A model generated the notes under the pieces. It had not been told where the DNA came from. It worked only from the letters and a program-made list of their open reading frames with translations, and searched no databases. Positions 46,201 to 57,704 of a DNA stretch of 64,000 nucleotides are shown here, one piece after another. Made by a program: the position numbers and the translations under genes. The first letter of the stretch is position 1; the number at the start of each line of letters is the position of its first letter. Origin of the DNA: Lepidodermella squamata (taxonomy: Eukaryota; Gastrotricha); the NCBI GenBank assembly GCA_047495785.1, contig JBLDXI010000036.1, positions 1-64,000 of the forward strand. Reading direction: 5' to 3'.

Positions 46201-48124
46201 AAGCTGAGCCTACCGTATTGGCCGGGCAAGACTTCGATTGTGGAACGCAAATAGCAAGGGCGCTGCTCGTACTGTCCATACATCTTTTGTGTTGTCCCTG
46301 TTGAAAGCAAAGCATCAGCAGAAATGAGAGGAGATGGAGGTTTTTACATTACCTGGACCAAAGCTTGGCAAGTGGCTTGATTATCGGATTTTGGAATTAC
46401 TGCTGTGCCAACTTGTCCGAGCTTGAACATATGTAAGAATATGAGTCACATTTCAAACAACTCCTCAAGGTCTCACGTCGTATTTGCCGGCTCCTGTATC
46501 GCAATTGTCACTGCAGCTCCCACCGCTTGTCGCGTCGTAGCATAATTTGATGGACCTGAAATAAAAAAATCATAATTTTTCTTTTCAGTACTGTGATAAT
46601 CAAGTCAAAAAATTTTAAGCTGTACTGCCAGATACCTGATTTCTACCATAAAGTGGTTTTAAAAATATGTCGGATATAGGCCAGTTAATGCCAAGCTCAA
46701 AACGAGATGTTAGGATTTAAAGTGAGGTTGAGAGTCAAGTCGGACTTTCAAAGCATGACTTACCCATAAGTCGCTTGCTTCGCTAGGCAGCTGGCGTAAT
46801 TGCTCGTGAAATCGGTCTTATTGAAGAAAGTTTCAACCTAGCACAAGCGATCGAATAAAATTATCTCTTCAACAGAGCAAATCACCAGCGTGAACGGAGA
46901 CGGGCATCGGCTACGGCAAAGCACTTCGCTTGACGTCGAACACAAAGCTGCTGGCTGTGAAATGAGGATGAGACGTGATAACATAGAAATCTTAAAAAAT
47001 GCAACTCACCCCAGCGAGGCAACGTGCTTTATCGGCAAAAGCCTCCGGGCTATAGTCCTGACATTGAGACATTTTTAAGAAAATTCGTACCTCACTTCAC
47101 TATGTACTCACCCTAGTCATGAGAGCCGCGTCGCATTGGGTCGCCTGGCAGCCAACGAAGGAACGATCACTTTTCAAGAAGCATCGCAGGTTTGTCGAAA
47201 AATCGCTAGTATTTCGAACGACTGAAAAACAGCGCGGGATGAAATTGCTTGAACAATAATTCATTCTTACTGTTCGCAGCAGTCATACAAGCCTGAGTGT
47301 CCACACTCCAGTATCTCACCAAAGTCTTTTGAAGTAAACAAAAATAATGATATCGCCATTGATATTACAGATCCTACCCAGTTGTTGGGGCAGTTGTTAG
47401 TGAATGGAATGCAGATAGATTGCCCGCTGTTATTGCATTGCGTGGCTGGGAAGGTCTGTGAAAAAATCGCAATTCATATTTTCTCAGAAGTTTTCAGTGT
47501 AGACAAACCAGAAATTTCGTAATTTCACCACGGCAGGTTTTGTACATCGCGCCGAACAAAGTTCCGATGTATCTTTGAATCTGTGAAATAAGGAAATTAA
47601 CGACAATTAAAATGATGATTGAAACAAGGGGGGTATTGAAAGCCGTTTTTCAAATTTAAAACGCAAATTTTTAAAAAAGCAAGCTTTTAATTTATTTATA
47701 GATATTGTTTTCGGTAAAACCTAATGATTTTCAAATGATCACTAACCTCAATTTCATCAGCGGAACAGCTAATCTTGCCAGGCAAACATCTCATGTTGAT
47801 TGTTTTGTAGTTGAAACAGCTTCGAGCCCACTGTTGGAAAAAATAAACAATTTTTCGAAATGGAGCCTTATCGAAAAAATCTCACTCCAGTTCTGCATGC
47901 TGTCAAGGTCGCAAAAGTTCCTCCAAGCTGGGTTTAAATAAATTAACTTGCGATGTTGGGAATAATTGGAGAAATTAGAGCACCTGGTACTCTTGAAGAA
48001 TCGAGCATTGGGTTTTGCAGCCATTGAATGCGTCGTTGGTCCGTGAGAAGCATCGCACATAAGTAGCAGCCTGGGCTGCTTGTATCAGCCAGACGATAAG
48101 GCAGATAAAATGTAATGTTTTCAT
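43296..48124 (-). CDS. Cluster copy D: secreted protein with nine Cys units and two CTLDs
   Basis: Twenty exons, reading leftwards: 48124-47984, 47927-47886, 47830-47747, 47580-47509, 47455-47378, 47325-47271, 47221-47112, 47057-47010, 46954-46886, 46837-46764, 46555-46477, 46421-46353, 46297-46214, 46155-46091, 45510-44943 (CTLD1), 44891-44814, 44758-44690, 44629-44546, 44492-44440 and 43830-43296 (CTLD2). Total 2457 nt, 818 residues, the same as copy C. Signal peptide MKTLHFICLIVWLIQAAQA. CTLD1 has FFVYGGSASLSQGD and AWIPLKKYANGSLFWDDG; CTLD2 has FIVLGGSEMTRSAAIELCRN and AWVGWRKPAGDD. The intron after exon 17 uses a GC donor (ACG|GCAAGT). The intron before CTLD1 holds an ATCAAATCAA-rich repeat shared with copy F. 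No defect is seen. Confidence 0.88.
44140..44370 (+). mobile_element. Diverged half-copy of the 1901-2408 foldback element
   Basis: Sequence from TTGCCAAAAATACACTGTGAG to GATTAGAGCCAAAAATCAG matches the left arm and spacer of the foldback element with many substitutions. The right arm is absent. It lies within the last intron of copy D. Confidence 0.7.
45560..45960. repeat. ATCAAATCAA-rich dispersed repeat
   Basis: Shares 'AAATCACGGAC..CCTTCAA' and 'CAATCAAATCAAATCAT.GACACC.ATAAATCA' with 60680-60960. Both copies sit just upstream (in gene sense) of CTLD1 in their genes, so it was probably carried along by gene duplication. Confidence 0.55.
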
Positions 48125-48204
48125 TGGCAAAAAACCTATGTAATTTTAAAATCGTAAAATGAAATAATGGCAGTTGAAAAAAATGAATGACTGAGAATTA
48201 AACG

Positions 48205-48290
48205 CTCATTCAATTTCTGCTCGTGATCGCGTGTTCACCGCCTGTTTCTTGCTTACTTCAAGAAACGCTAGCACGCGATGCTTTTCCAGT
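48205..48290 (-). promoter_or_regulatory. Shared upstream motif of copy D
   Basis: Towards the gene: GCATCGCGTGCTAGCG, then AGCAAGAAACAGGCGG, then TGAACACGCGATCACGAGC, about 100 bp before the ATG. The ATAAACAA core is altered here (AGAAACAG), but the flanking CGCGTG/CACGCGATC halves are kept. Confidence 0.5.
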
Positions 48291-48546
48291 GAAATGTTTC
48301 GAAAAAGTTCAATCGCCCAAATAAATAAGTCTTTGTTTTACGGTCAATCTTTTAACCTTATTCTAGTCCTGACCGCGAAGAAGGTGGTTTTCTTGGATAT
48401 AATTAATCAACGGGATATTTAATAAATCTGAATAAATTCGCTTCGAAAATCAATTCGCCATTGACGTCGCTGGTCGCTGAACTGACCATTTTTATTGCTG
48501 AGTAAAATTAATCAAATTAACGAAAATAAAAAAATACAATTCAAAC

Positions 48547-48700
48547 CAGTGCGCGAAGTAGGATTCTCGAACTAGGGGGTATTTTCGGGCCCAAATTTTA
48601 TGACCAAAGGGTTCCCCTGTGGTTTTTTTGTGGTTTTTCCGCTTTTGCCTAGCGAACTGGGGGGTACGATACCCCCATTCCCCCCGTACTTCGCGCACTG
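48547..48700. mobile_element. hAT-type MITE, perfect termini and 8-bp duplication
   Basis: The termini CAGTGCGCGAAGTA and TACTTCGCGCACTG are exact inverted repeats. ATTCAAAC flanks both sides (48539-48546 and 48701-48708). It is 154 bp and non-coding, and is the cleanest member of its subfamily. Confidence 0.93.
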
Positions 48701-48708
48701 ATTCAAAC

Positions 48709-49433
48709 GCCGAGCTATGATTATTGAAAGAAATTGGAAGAAATGCCTAAGAGTCCTAACATATATCGAAAAAATTGGACAAAAGACTTCAGCTGTCGAG
48801 GATATTTTTCTTTACTCTTATAGCCGGCAGAAAAGAATGGCTCATGAAGGATGCTGGTTCTGTATTGCACTGACCTCCGAAGGTTCTTTCTATAGTCCGA
48901 CAATCGTTGATTAATGAATGCGTTAAGGAATGCCGTGATTATTGATTGCAAATAAAAAAATCCAACGTACTAGAAACTGGATTCAAATAAGCCTAAATCG
49001 GCCAAATCGGCCAAGAAAGCTGAGATGATATCAGATTCAGATCACGTTAACAACCTAGCTTACAATCCGGAACTCTTCGTAGTGCAAAATATCTCGGAAG
49101 GTTGGAAATTGCAAAAAATGAATTAATTCAATGCCCAACAACAATTGATGATTTGCTTCATCTGAATAAAACGTCTCAAGTCTCAACGAATACATTTTGA
49201 CCTTGTAACCTTGACGAAATTCGTCTGTTTTTGCGACACATATTTTATGATGCCACGTAGCAGTCGCGTGCCCGGCTGGTTTGTTCTCATTGCGATCGAT
49301 TTTTATTCCAGAATTCAATTACGTTTTATCAATCGAATTGTTATTTGCGTGCATTCAATTTCGCCTTGAAAAATTCCTTAATTCGTTAATTTAATATTAA
49401 ATTTCATTTGGACCTTAGGAAATCTTGCAAACC
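48709..49433. other. Intergenic between MITE and zinc-finger gene
   Basis: No supported gene. An upstream exon of the zinc-finger gene could be here, since a possible acceptor (GGACCTTAG) lies at about 49412-49420. Confidence 0.35.
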
Positions 49434-50088
49434 ATGGATACCGGCCATTCGGAGTTGTTGGATCTATCGCGAAAACGTTCTAATAAGGCGACCATCATTT
49501 CGATAACCACAATCGCACCATGGGCTGCCGTAGTAACAGAGACGAACTTAACAGTAACAGTAGAGACGGAGCAGAGATCAGCATTTCAGGCTTACTCGAA
49601 GACTCAAATCCCATTCGAGAATTGGAATCACAACGATTGCGAGACGGTAAGATTCAGTTACTATGACTAAATTGTGAATCATTTTGTCTTGATAGATCAA
49701 ACCCCCAGTCGAGTCGTTTGATGGCATTTTGAAATCAACGTCTAATTTAGCCAAAGAAAAGCTTCCGAATATAAAATTTGTATGCGATTACTGTCCCAAA
49801 CGCCGGGTATATACCACCCGTAACGGCCTTCGGCTTCACGTTAGAGCGCACCATTTCGAGAAATTTGCCATGACGTGCTTCACGTGTTCGCGGCTGTTTG
49901 AGAACGCCGCTCAGCTGCGAATTCACTTGTATCAGCACAGGAGATCAGCACAGCTGTCGACCAAACGAGGCTCGGCAGCATCGCAAGTAAATTCCTCGCC
50001 CAAAGGCTCTTTGAACTCGGAGATTTATTCCCCTGATCGAGTCTCGCCAAGCTCAACCATTAATGAAGAATTCATAGAGGTTGATTGA
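49434..50088 (+). CDS. Two-finger C2H2 zinc-finger protein
   Basis: Exon 1 is 49434-49646, starting at ATG in a strong context (ACCATGG). The intron 49647-49695 (GTAAGA...GATAG) falls between codons. Exon 2 is 49696-50088. The product is about 201 residues. Two fingers follow each other: CDYCPKRRVYTTRNGLRLHV ending in RAHH, and CFTCSRLFENAAQLRIHLYQ ending in H. These are C-x2-C...H zinc ligands of the type that bind nucleic acids or proteins. The C-terminal 45 residues are Ser/Pro-rich and end EEFIEVD. The N-terminal part is Thr/Ser-rich without a domain I recognise. A nuclear regulator is likely; no target can be inferred. It is unrelated to its lectin-family neighbours. Confidence 0.75.
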
Positions 50089-50093
50089 AACGA

Positions 50094-50265
50094 ATCCCGT
50101 AGCAACATTTTGCACTTTTATAATTAATTATGCAAATGAGTTTGAGAAAAACAGGATACAAGGAAAATTTGCCAGCAAAAGGTTCGAGGAAAAAATCTTG
50201 TTTCTTGTATTTTTCAAACTCATTTGCATAATAAATAATAAAAGTGGAAAATGTTGCTACGGGAT
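50094..50265. mobile_element. MITE in the 3' flank of the zinc-finger gene
   Basis: ATCCCGTAGCAACATTTTGC at the left pairs with GAAAATGTTGCTACGGGAT at the right. Inverted similarity extends inward about 70 bp per arm with mismatches (ATGCAAATGAGTTTGA/TCAAACTCATTTGCAT). It starts six bases after the stop codon, so it would form a stem in the mRNA tail. Confidence 0.8.
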
Positions 50266-50654
50266 CCAGATGAGAATTTTTGGAAAAATTGTTGATATGA
50301 CTCAAATCTACAGGGAGAAAGTTGTAATAAATTCTTTATAGCGCTTTAATGGTTTTTGGAGAGTTTTGATGTTATGATTGGTTTGAACCTTCAATTTAAC
50401 TGCCATGGGCTAGGTTGGCTTGGAAACCGCAATCCAGCTTTGCTTTTTCTATTTTTTGTAGACGAATTGACAATTTTCGATTGGGCAAAACTCATTGCTT
50501 ATCTGAGAATACGCTCATACGTTGTTGAACGTTGTTGAACCGTCCGGAATCCGAATACTTTGACAGCAATTCGTCATCGAGAACAAAGCAATTTTCTTAT
50601 CTCTTATCAGGTCAAAGTGAAATTCTAGTCCTTGACTCATGAAACAGACACCTC
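50266..50654. other. No gene seen
   Basis: Intergenic sequence with no supported feature. Confidence 0.35.
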
Positions 50655-50830
50655 AGTCAGGGCGTTTCACGTGCTGACGTTTATCGACCCGTAAACAACA
50701 CCCGTGAACACGCGACCAAAATACGCAGCAGTAAACGAATGACTGTTTTATTTCTTTCTATTTTAACGTATTATATATTCTTGTCAAAAATCACAATTCC
50801 ACATCAATGAAAAGTGTACACTGTACGGGA
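50655..50830 (+). pseudogene. Orphan promoter and first-exon start of the cluster family
   Basis: In forward orientation it has CACGTGCTGACGTTTATCG, then ACCCGTAAACAACACC, then GTGAACACGCGACC. Next come ACGCAGCAG and TGTTTTATTT, then CACATCAATGAAAAGTG. This follows the copy B upstream region almost word for word, including the ATG context. After the ATG the signal peptide is lost. It points opposite to copies D and E around it. Confidence 0.65.
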
Positions 50831-51318
50831 ATTTGAAAACGCTTCTGGAAATGCGACAAGAAGCTGCTTGAATAAAACTAGGAAAAAATTTCTGGTCTCC
50901 TTCTAATTACCTTCAGGACTCAGGATCAAGATTCCAGATCTTTGAAAATTAGGTCTCTGGAGATTGATACCTGATAGCCTAAGGTAATAAAAAATGCGAA
51001 GTGGGCAAACTTTTCGATTGAAAAGCACGAAAATTGCCAATTTTTAACTCAAAAATCCCTAAAACTGGCCGGCTACACAAGATCTTATAAGTGTACGCCG
51101 ATTAACAATTTTTCGAAGCCAGCAAAATCAACACAGCCTGAAAATATTTATTTGTAAGATCAAATTTATAATCCATAATTTTGATTTCAATAGCTGATTT
51201 AATTATGCACCGCGATAAATGATAATCGTCAGAACGTTCATGAACAGGAAGAAAACATATTTAAAAGAGTTCAGTTAACTGCAATGAAGTTTCAACATAG
51301 CGCTACGCTGCCATTACG
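50831..51318. other. No gene seen
   Basis: Sequence between the orphan relic and the 3' end of copy E. No Cys-unit exons are found downstream of the relic. Confidence 0.35.
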
Positions 51319-54300
51319 CTAATATGTATATTGCTCGCACACGACGTAAGAAATTGTTTGGTTGCATGGCGGTGGGAAGATGGCATATTCTTCATTGTTA
51401 TCATCCCAGGCTATGGCAGCGCAAAGCTCGTCAGGAGACAGGGCAAAGGGGAATTCGCCATCGGTGTCCGGATTGGTGATAACAGTTCCGTCTTCCCAGA
51501 CCAGCATTTTACCTGCAGCTTTGATCAAGCCAACCCAGGCTTGGAAAGCCATTTTATCAAGTCCCTCCTGCGTGATCTTGTCATCGCTAGCCTGCTTAGC
51601 TGCAGCTCTCTCGTCAGTGGTCTTCGGCATGGCTATTTGAGCGTTGTTGTTTCGGCACACTTCGACAGCCTCAGTTTTTGTCATTGGACTTCCGCCAAGA
51701 ATGATGAATTGTTTAGCAGCCGATTCGCACACTCGATTGTTCCAAGATGGTGGGTATCGCGTTTCACCATCAAAGCAGCTGATGGTTCGACAGGTCAGCG
51801 TTTGATCTGCCGCAACGCAGCTGTACAATCTGAAATTACAAAACGCCCAGCAAGGGATCAAAAGTATTAGTTGAGCGATTGAACTTAAGATTACAAATTG
51901 ATCTGAATTACACTTTCCATGTGATTCACTGATATTTCATCCGTATAATCACGTATAATTAAAAATGGATTTAAACACAACTTGTTCGCACATTTTATTC
52001 TGGAATCAGAGACCGCATGCTGAGGGAGAACAATTAACTAAGACCCAGCCTCTAGCCCTAACCCCAACCCTAACCCTAACCCCCCCACCCCCTCTCTTCG
52101 TACTCCCCCTGAATGTCTAGACTTTACAAGACCAGAATAGGCATACCGTAATTGTTCCTAGTTCCTAGTTCCGGTCAACCAAATTCCAACCTGAGAGCTG
52201 AAAAATTTGAAAATCCATTTCCAGTGAATCTCAATTTTCATGTTTCCGAATCGACCTGACCTCTAAACCCTGGGCTACTAATTCCAGGTAATTGGAACAA
52301 ATAGAGCCGATCAACCCAACCTCCGAAGGTTAAACTAGAAGAAGAGACAATTTTGTTGAAGATTCGAATCATAAAAACGCTATATATCAGGTAAATATTT
52401 ATATTTTTCAGAAACTTACGGGGTCGCACAAACTTCAAACGAGCCGTAAGTTGTACCGCTCGAATCCAGTGCCTAACGCAAACATGTTGAATTCACAGCG
52501 GTCAACCTGCAATGAACTTACCGATCCAGATGGGCATGATACTGTTTGAGGAATGCAAAGCGTCGGAAAGCTGGTCGAACTGTCTACACATCGGCTGAAT
52601 GGTGACTAAATGTGAAGAATGGAAGCTTATGAAGTGACATTATTTTAAATAGTACAGCTTACCGTGATATTTCCGTTGCAATTTGCCGAGTTGTCAGCTT
52701 TCGGAGTTTCCAATGTACCGAAAGTGCTGAACTACAAAAAAACACGATAACAAAACTGTTTTGCAAAAAATGGGATTTATGACTCATTGTTATTTGATTT
52801 CAAAATTCGTAAAATTTAGGAAATGAAAACTGAACAAAATAGGTGAGAGGTATCACCTCGAATTTGCCTGCTCCCGTCGGGCAGGATTCGCTACAGCTAC
52901 CGCCTTTTATCGAATCGAAGCACATTTTCACGCTCTGTTATGACATATAAAAATGCCAGTAATAATTTCTTGTTCACTATGAGCGAATCCAAAGAGCTTA
53001 CCCCGGTTTCAATCTCAGCAACTTTCTCGCACATGGCGAATTTCGAAGTGCTATCGCAAAGAACAACATCGTAGGTATATTCCTCGTAACGATAATCCCA
53101 GGACATGACGGCGCAAACAGTGATTGGCTGGAAATATATACCGGTCCGATTTATCTCAAGAACAATATCCGCATTCCAATTATTGGCAGTGTAATTATAA
53201 GCAGTTCCGTCGTCCCAAAAAAACGATCCATTAGCGTATCTTGTCAGAGCAACCCACGCCGAGAAATCGTTCCTATTCATGCCGGTCTGCGACACTTTAA
53301 GAGCGCTAGCTGCTTGTTCTTCGCGGTAATCGATCAAGCCTGAGAGATTTCCATTGGCGTAATCGGGAATATTCTTCAGCATCGCAAGTTTGCCATCGTT
53401 CGCGGCGCAGAGCGCTGAAGCTGCGCCTCGAGTCAAGTCGGCCGGTCCTCCGTACACGAAAAACTGTCTCCTCGCGAGTTGGCACTTGAAGAGAGCTGAG
53501 AACGAAACAGTGGCTGGGTTGCGGGTTTCACTTGCTAGGCAGCTTGACGACCGTTCGACAGTTGACGGATCCGTCCGAGGCTTCACATCTGACATATCTA
53601 GACAAAATTAAAAAAAAACACTTCTTGAAACTCTAGAGGTAAGAAAACCCAAGAAATTCCTTTAGTCCGAGAATTCATGGCTGAAAGTGGTCAAAATTAC
53701 CCCCTGACTCTGGGGTTCAACTTCGCACTCGTCCCTATGAATGATTATCTCATAACAAAAAAGTTTCAACCCACTCTGTGGCCGTAATTGTTGAGCAAGC
53801 TGCGAAATTGTTGTAGACAACACCGTCGACGTTCGCATTCTTTCACGGAGAGTTGAGCTATATATCTGAACATTCTACATCAAGCTGAATCTACCGTATT
53901 GGCTGGGCAAGATTTTGATTGTGGAACGCAAATGGCAAGGGCGTTGCTCGTAGTGTCCATACATCTTTTGTGTTGTCCCTGGAGAAAGAAAAGCATAACC
54001 AGAAATAGTGGATGTGGATGGATGCTGTATTACCTGAGCCAGAGCTTGGCAAGTGGCTTGATTGTCAGATTTTGGAATTACTGCTGTGCCGATTGGCCCG
54101 AGCTGAAAAATGATACGGAATTAGAGTCACTTTCCGAACAACTCCAAGCTCTCACGTCGTATTTGCCGGCTCCTGTATCGCAATTGTCACTGCAGCTTCC
54201 ACCGCTTGTCGCGTCATAGCACAATTTGATAGTCCTGCAGGGTAATTCAATTTGTATGCGAACTTTTCGAAAAGAAAATTCCCACAGATTATCTGCCTTA

Positions 54301-55912
54301 AAATGTCGTAAAATCGCAACAAGTGCGTGCAATAGAGTATTTATCAGTTAAATTAAATTAACCAATAAATTAATTTGGTTAAATACAGGACGTTCGCGTA
54401 ATAATACTCTGCGTGAGCTAATATTTAATAGCTACAAAGAAGCTCAAATGAATGCAAAAAGTAGCAAAGCTATTTTTAGAATATAATTTTCTTTTCTTAT
54501 CTAATTCCTTTTCTGATAATGAAGATTAAATAATTTCATACCCATATGTCGTTTGCTTCGCTAGACAGCTCGCGTAATTGCTCATGAAGTCGGTTTTATT
54601 GAAGAAAGTTTCAACCTAAAACGAAAAAACGAAAGACAACTGATTCAAATTGTGGCAACATTATTTACCAGCGTAAAAGGAGACGGGCATCGGCTACGGC
54701 AAAGCACTTCGCTTGACGTTGAACACAAAGCCGCGGGCTGTAAAATAGTGAGACGTAATTACATAAAAAATTGGGAAAATCCAACTCACTCCAGCAAGAC
54801 AACGCGCTTTATCAGCAAAACTTTCCGGGCTATAGTCCTGAAATTAATCAATAGTTAACAACTGGTTTCTTCAATCTACCATAATCACTCACCCTAGTCA
54901 TGAGAGCCGCGTCGCATTGAGTTGGCTGGCAGCCAGCAAAGGAGCGATCACTTTTCAAAAAGCATCGCAGGTTTGTTGAAAAATCGCTTGTATTTCGAAC
55001 GACTGAAAAACAGCGCAGGATGAATTAGCTTGAAACATAATTCATTCTTACTGTTCGCAGCAGTCATACAAGCCTGAGTGTCCACGCTCCAGTATCTCAC
55101 CAAAGTCTTTGAAAGAAAACAAAAATAACGATATCGCCATTGATATTGCAGATCCTACCCAGTTGTTGGGACAGTTGTTAGTGAATGGAATGCAGATCGA
55201 TTGCCCGCTGTTATTGCATTGCGTGGCTGGGAAGGTCTGTGAAAAAAATCGAAATTTTATATTTTCTGAGTAGTTTTCAGTGTAGACGAACCAGAAATTT
55301 CGTAATTTCACCACGGCAGGTTTTGTACATTGCGCCGAACAAAGTTCCGATGTATCTTTGAATCTGTGGAATAAGGAAATTAACGACAATTAAAATGATG
55401 ATTGAAACAAGGGGTATTGAAAGCCGTTTTTCAAATTTAAAACGCAAATTTTAAAAAAAGCAAGCTTTTAATTTATTTATAGATATTGTTTTCGATAAAA
55501 TCTTGATTGATCATGATTTTTTCAAATGATCACTAACCTCAATTTCATCAGCGGAACAGCTAATCTTGCCAGGCAAACATCTCATGTTGATTGTTTTGTA
55601 GTTGAAACAGCTTCGAGCCCACTGCGGAAAAATAATTGATTCCCAAAATCGAGCCTTATCGAAAAAAGCTCACTCCAGTTCTGCACGCTGTCAAGGTCGC
55701 AAAGGTTCCTCCAAGCTGGGTTTAAATAAATTAACTTGCGATGTTGGGAATAATTGGAAAAATTAGAGCACCTGGTACTCTTGAAGAATCGGGCATTGGG
55801 CTTTACAGCCATTGAATGCGTCGTTGGTTCGCGAGAAGCATCGCACATAAGTAGCAGCATCGGCTGCTTGTATCAACCCGATAATAACGCAAATAAATGC
55901 AAGTGTTTTCAT
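51319..55912 (-). pseudogene. Cluster copy E: full exon set but frameshifted in CTLD1
   Basis: Twenty exons, reading leftwards: 55912-55772, 55715-55674, 55621-55538, 55363-55292, 55236-55159, 55106-55052, 55002-54893, 54837-54790, 54737-54669, 54615-54542, 54234-54156, 54102-54034, 53978-53895, 53839-53775, 53597-53002 (CTLD1), 52934-52857, 52731-52663, 52605-52522, 52472-52420 and 51829-51319 (CTLD2). The sum, 2461 nt, is four more than copies C and D. The extra bases are in CTLD1 near 53545-53560 (GTCGAACGGTCGTCAAGCTG where copy D has GTCGAACAGGCAGTTG). They shift the frame and bring a stop within a few codons. Downstream, CTLD1 (FFVYGGPADLTRGAA) and CTLD2 (FIILGGSPMTKTEA) are open. CTLD1 also has about eight extra residues (NIPDYANGNLSG region). 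This is a recent pseudogene or a sequence error; otherwise it would encode the copy C/D protein. Confidence 0.75.
52035..52095 (+). repeat. Short CCCTAA-type tract
   Basis: CCCTAACCCCAACCCTAACC and a following C run lie in the last intron of copy E. It is complementary to the TTAGGG tract at 32.3 kb. Confidence 0.6.
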
Positions 55913-57704
55913 GGGTTTGTACTACTTTACTAACGTGAAATACTAACCAACGTTTCTAACGTGAAATAAATTTCAAATGGCAGTATAAGAAAATGAATGA
56001 ATCAATCAAAGCAACATCTATTTTTCAATGTTGCTCAACGCGTGCTCGGGTGTTGTTTATTTGAAAAGAAACCTGCACGCGATTTTATCAAAAAAATAAC
56101 GATTCAGTTAGAAAAATAAGAGCAATTATCCACAAACTGATGCGTCTATTTTGCAAGGTCAAATTATGTGTTTTTCTTGTTGATATCACAGACGTTTCCA
56201 GATTTTTAACCTTTTCCGGCTGTGATTTAATTATAGTGATTTTATCGCCAGAATAAGGAATTGTTTTACGCATTTGAAAATATGATTTCATAATAAAATT
56301 CCTACGCCTACGCCATTCGTCATTCTGGTTAGGGCAAAGAGAAAGAAGCAGTGATTCTTCTCGACCTGCATGATGCCGGGTTGCCGCAGTGAAGTCCGGC
56401 TTACTGCCCGCCATCGCTTTGAGGAATAAAAGTTTGCCGGTACTTTGAGGACATGGAATGAGGATATGTAGAGCGAAGTGGCAGGTAGACCGCGAAACTG
56501 GCAGGGATTACAAAAAACGACTCAAGGGCCGACATTTGGTCTTCAAATGAGCTCATGGTACGGACCGATGGAACTGGTACCACCCCTAGCGGTACTTCGT
56601 TCTCTGATGGAAGCGGAAAAAGCTAAGCGAACAGGTAATTTTCTTCTGCGGATATTTTATCACTGTCGGAAATAAGGTCGATCCGCTGAATTTAGACCCT
56701 GCTACCGGCGTGCTAGCCACCGATGTTTCAGTTATTCAGAATCATACTAGAGTGTATTAGTACCCCGGAACTTAGGGATTACGAAGATCGAAGTAAGGGC
56801 CCCCACCCCGCCCTTTGGTCTTTGACGAAGTTCACCTTGCGGACCTTATAAACTGGTAGGGATGATCCCCGCCATCCCTAGCAGCAATTCGTTTTCTTTT
56901 CATAATTCCTACCACTTGTCGAGTTTCATGGCTTAGGTCTTTTTCGGATTCAAGCCGCGGATACTTTCAGCGCCAAAAACCCGGATAAATGCAAGCCTTG
57001 TTACTGATACCAATAATTCTACACCATGGAACTGACAGGCGACCTCTGTACCCACCTGTGCAATCCACATCAAGGCGCTTGAAGCCCCTGAAACAAAGAT
57101 TTCAAGGATTTCGATGATGAAATGCAGGGTTTCTCAAACTGGGGGTCGCGGGAGTTGCCTGATGATTTTCATAAAACTTGAAGATTGCTAAGATTTGGTT
57201 TATTTTTGGTCCAAATTTCAGAAATAATCGTTAGATAAACCAATAATATTCGACTGAAAACCGGCTGCAAATGCGGTGAGGAATCCGCGGTTCATGGAAA
57301 GGTTGGAGAAATTCCAGTAAACCGGATGTTAATTTAGCGATATTCAATTGCTTGGTCGTAGAATCACGAAATTTTCATTTTCAGCTTATTTTCAAACACT
57401 GAAAAACGATAAAAAATGGAAACAATTTCTAGGGGTCGCAGCTTGATAGAAATCGTCGATTTTTGGGTCATTGAGCGTTGGGTGTTAAAACATCCTGTGA
57501 TATGGCGAGTTCGATAATTTATTTTTAGGGTTGAAATAGATCGGCAAATTTTCTGAAATTCATAAGCCAATTAACATTATTTATTAGTTGAGCCGCATTA
57601 GCAAGGCATTAAATAATAATATTTTGATGTTGCGGCGAAAAACTATTTAGTGCAAGAGTCGACTCAAAATATCGAAAAATCAGGTCAGAATTACATTTCT
57701 AACA
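55913..57704. other. Promoter region of copy E and intergenic sequence
   Basis: Contains the shared motif at 56037-56086. A small forward frame at 56478-56675 (SWYGPMELVPPLAVLRSLME) has a diverged second copy of its DNA at 56805-56910; its nature is unknown. Nothing else is supported. Confidence 0.35.
56037..56086 (-). promoter_or_regulatory. Shared upstream motif of copy E
   Basis: Towards the gene: ATCGCGTGCAGGTTTC, then TTTTCAAATAAACAACACC, then CGAGCACGCGTT, about 125 bp before the ATG. It has the same elements as at copies B, C and F. Confidence 0.55.

Noticed and set aside
51331-51870. Forward-strand 179-codon frame opposite CTLD2 of copy E
   Set aside because: Shadow of the CTLD2 exon on the other strand.
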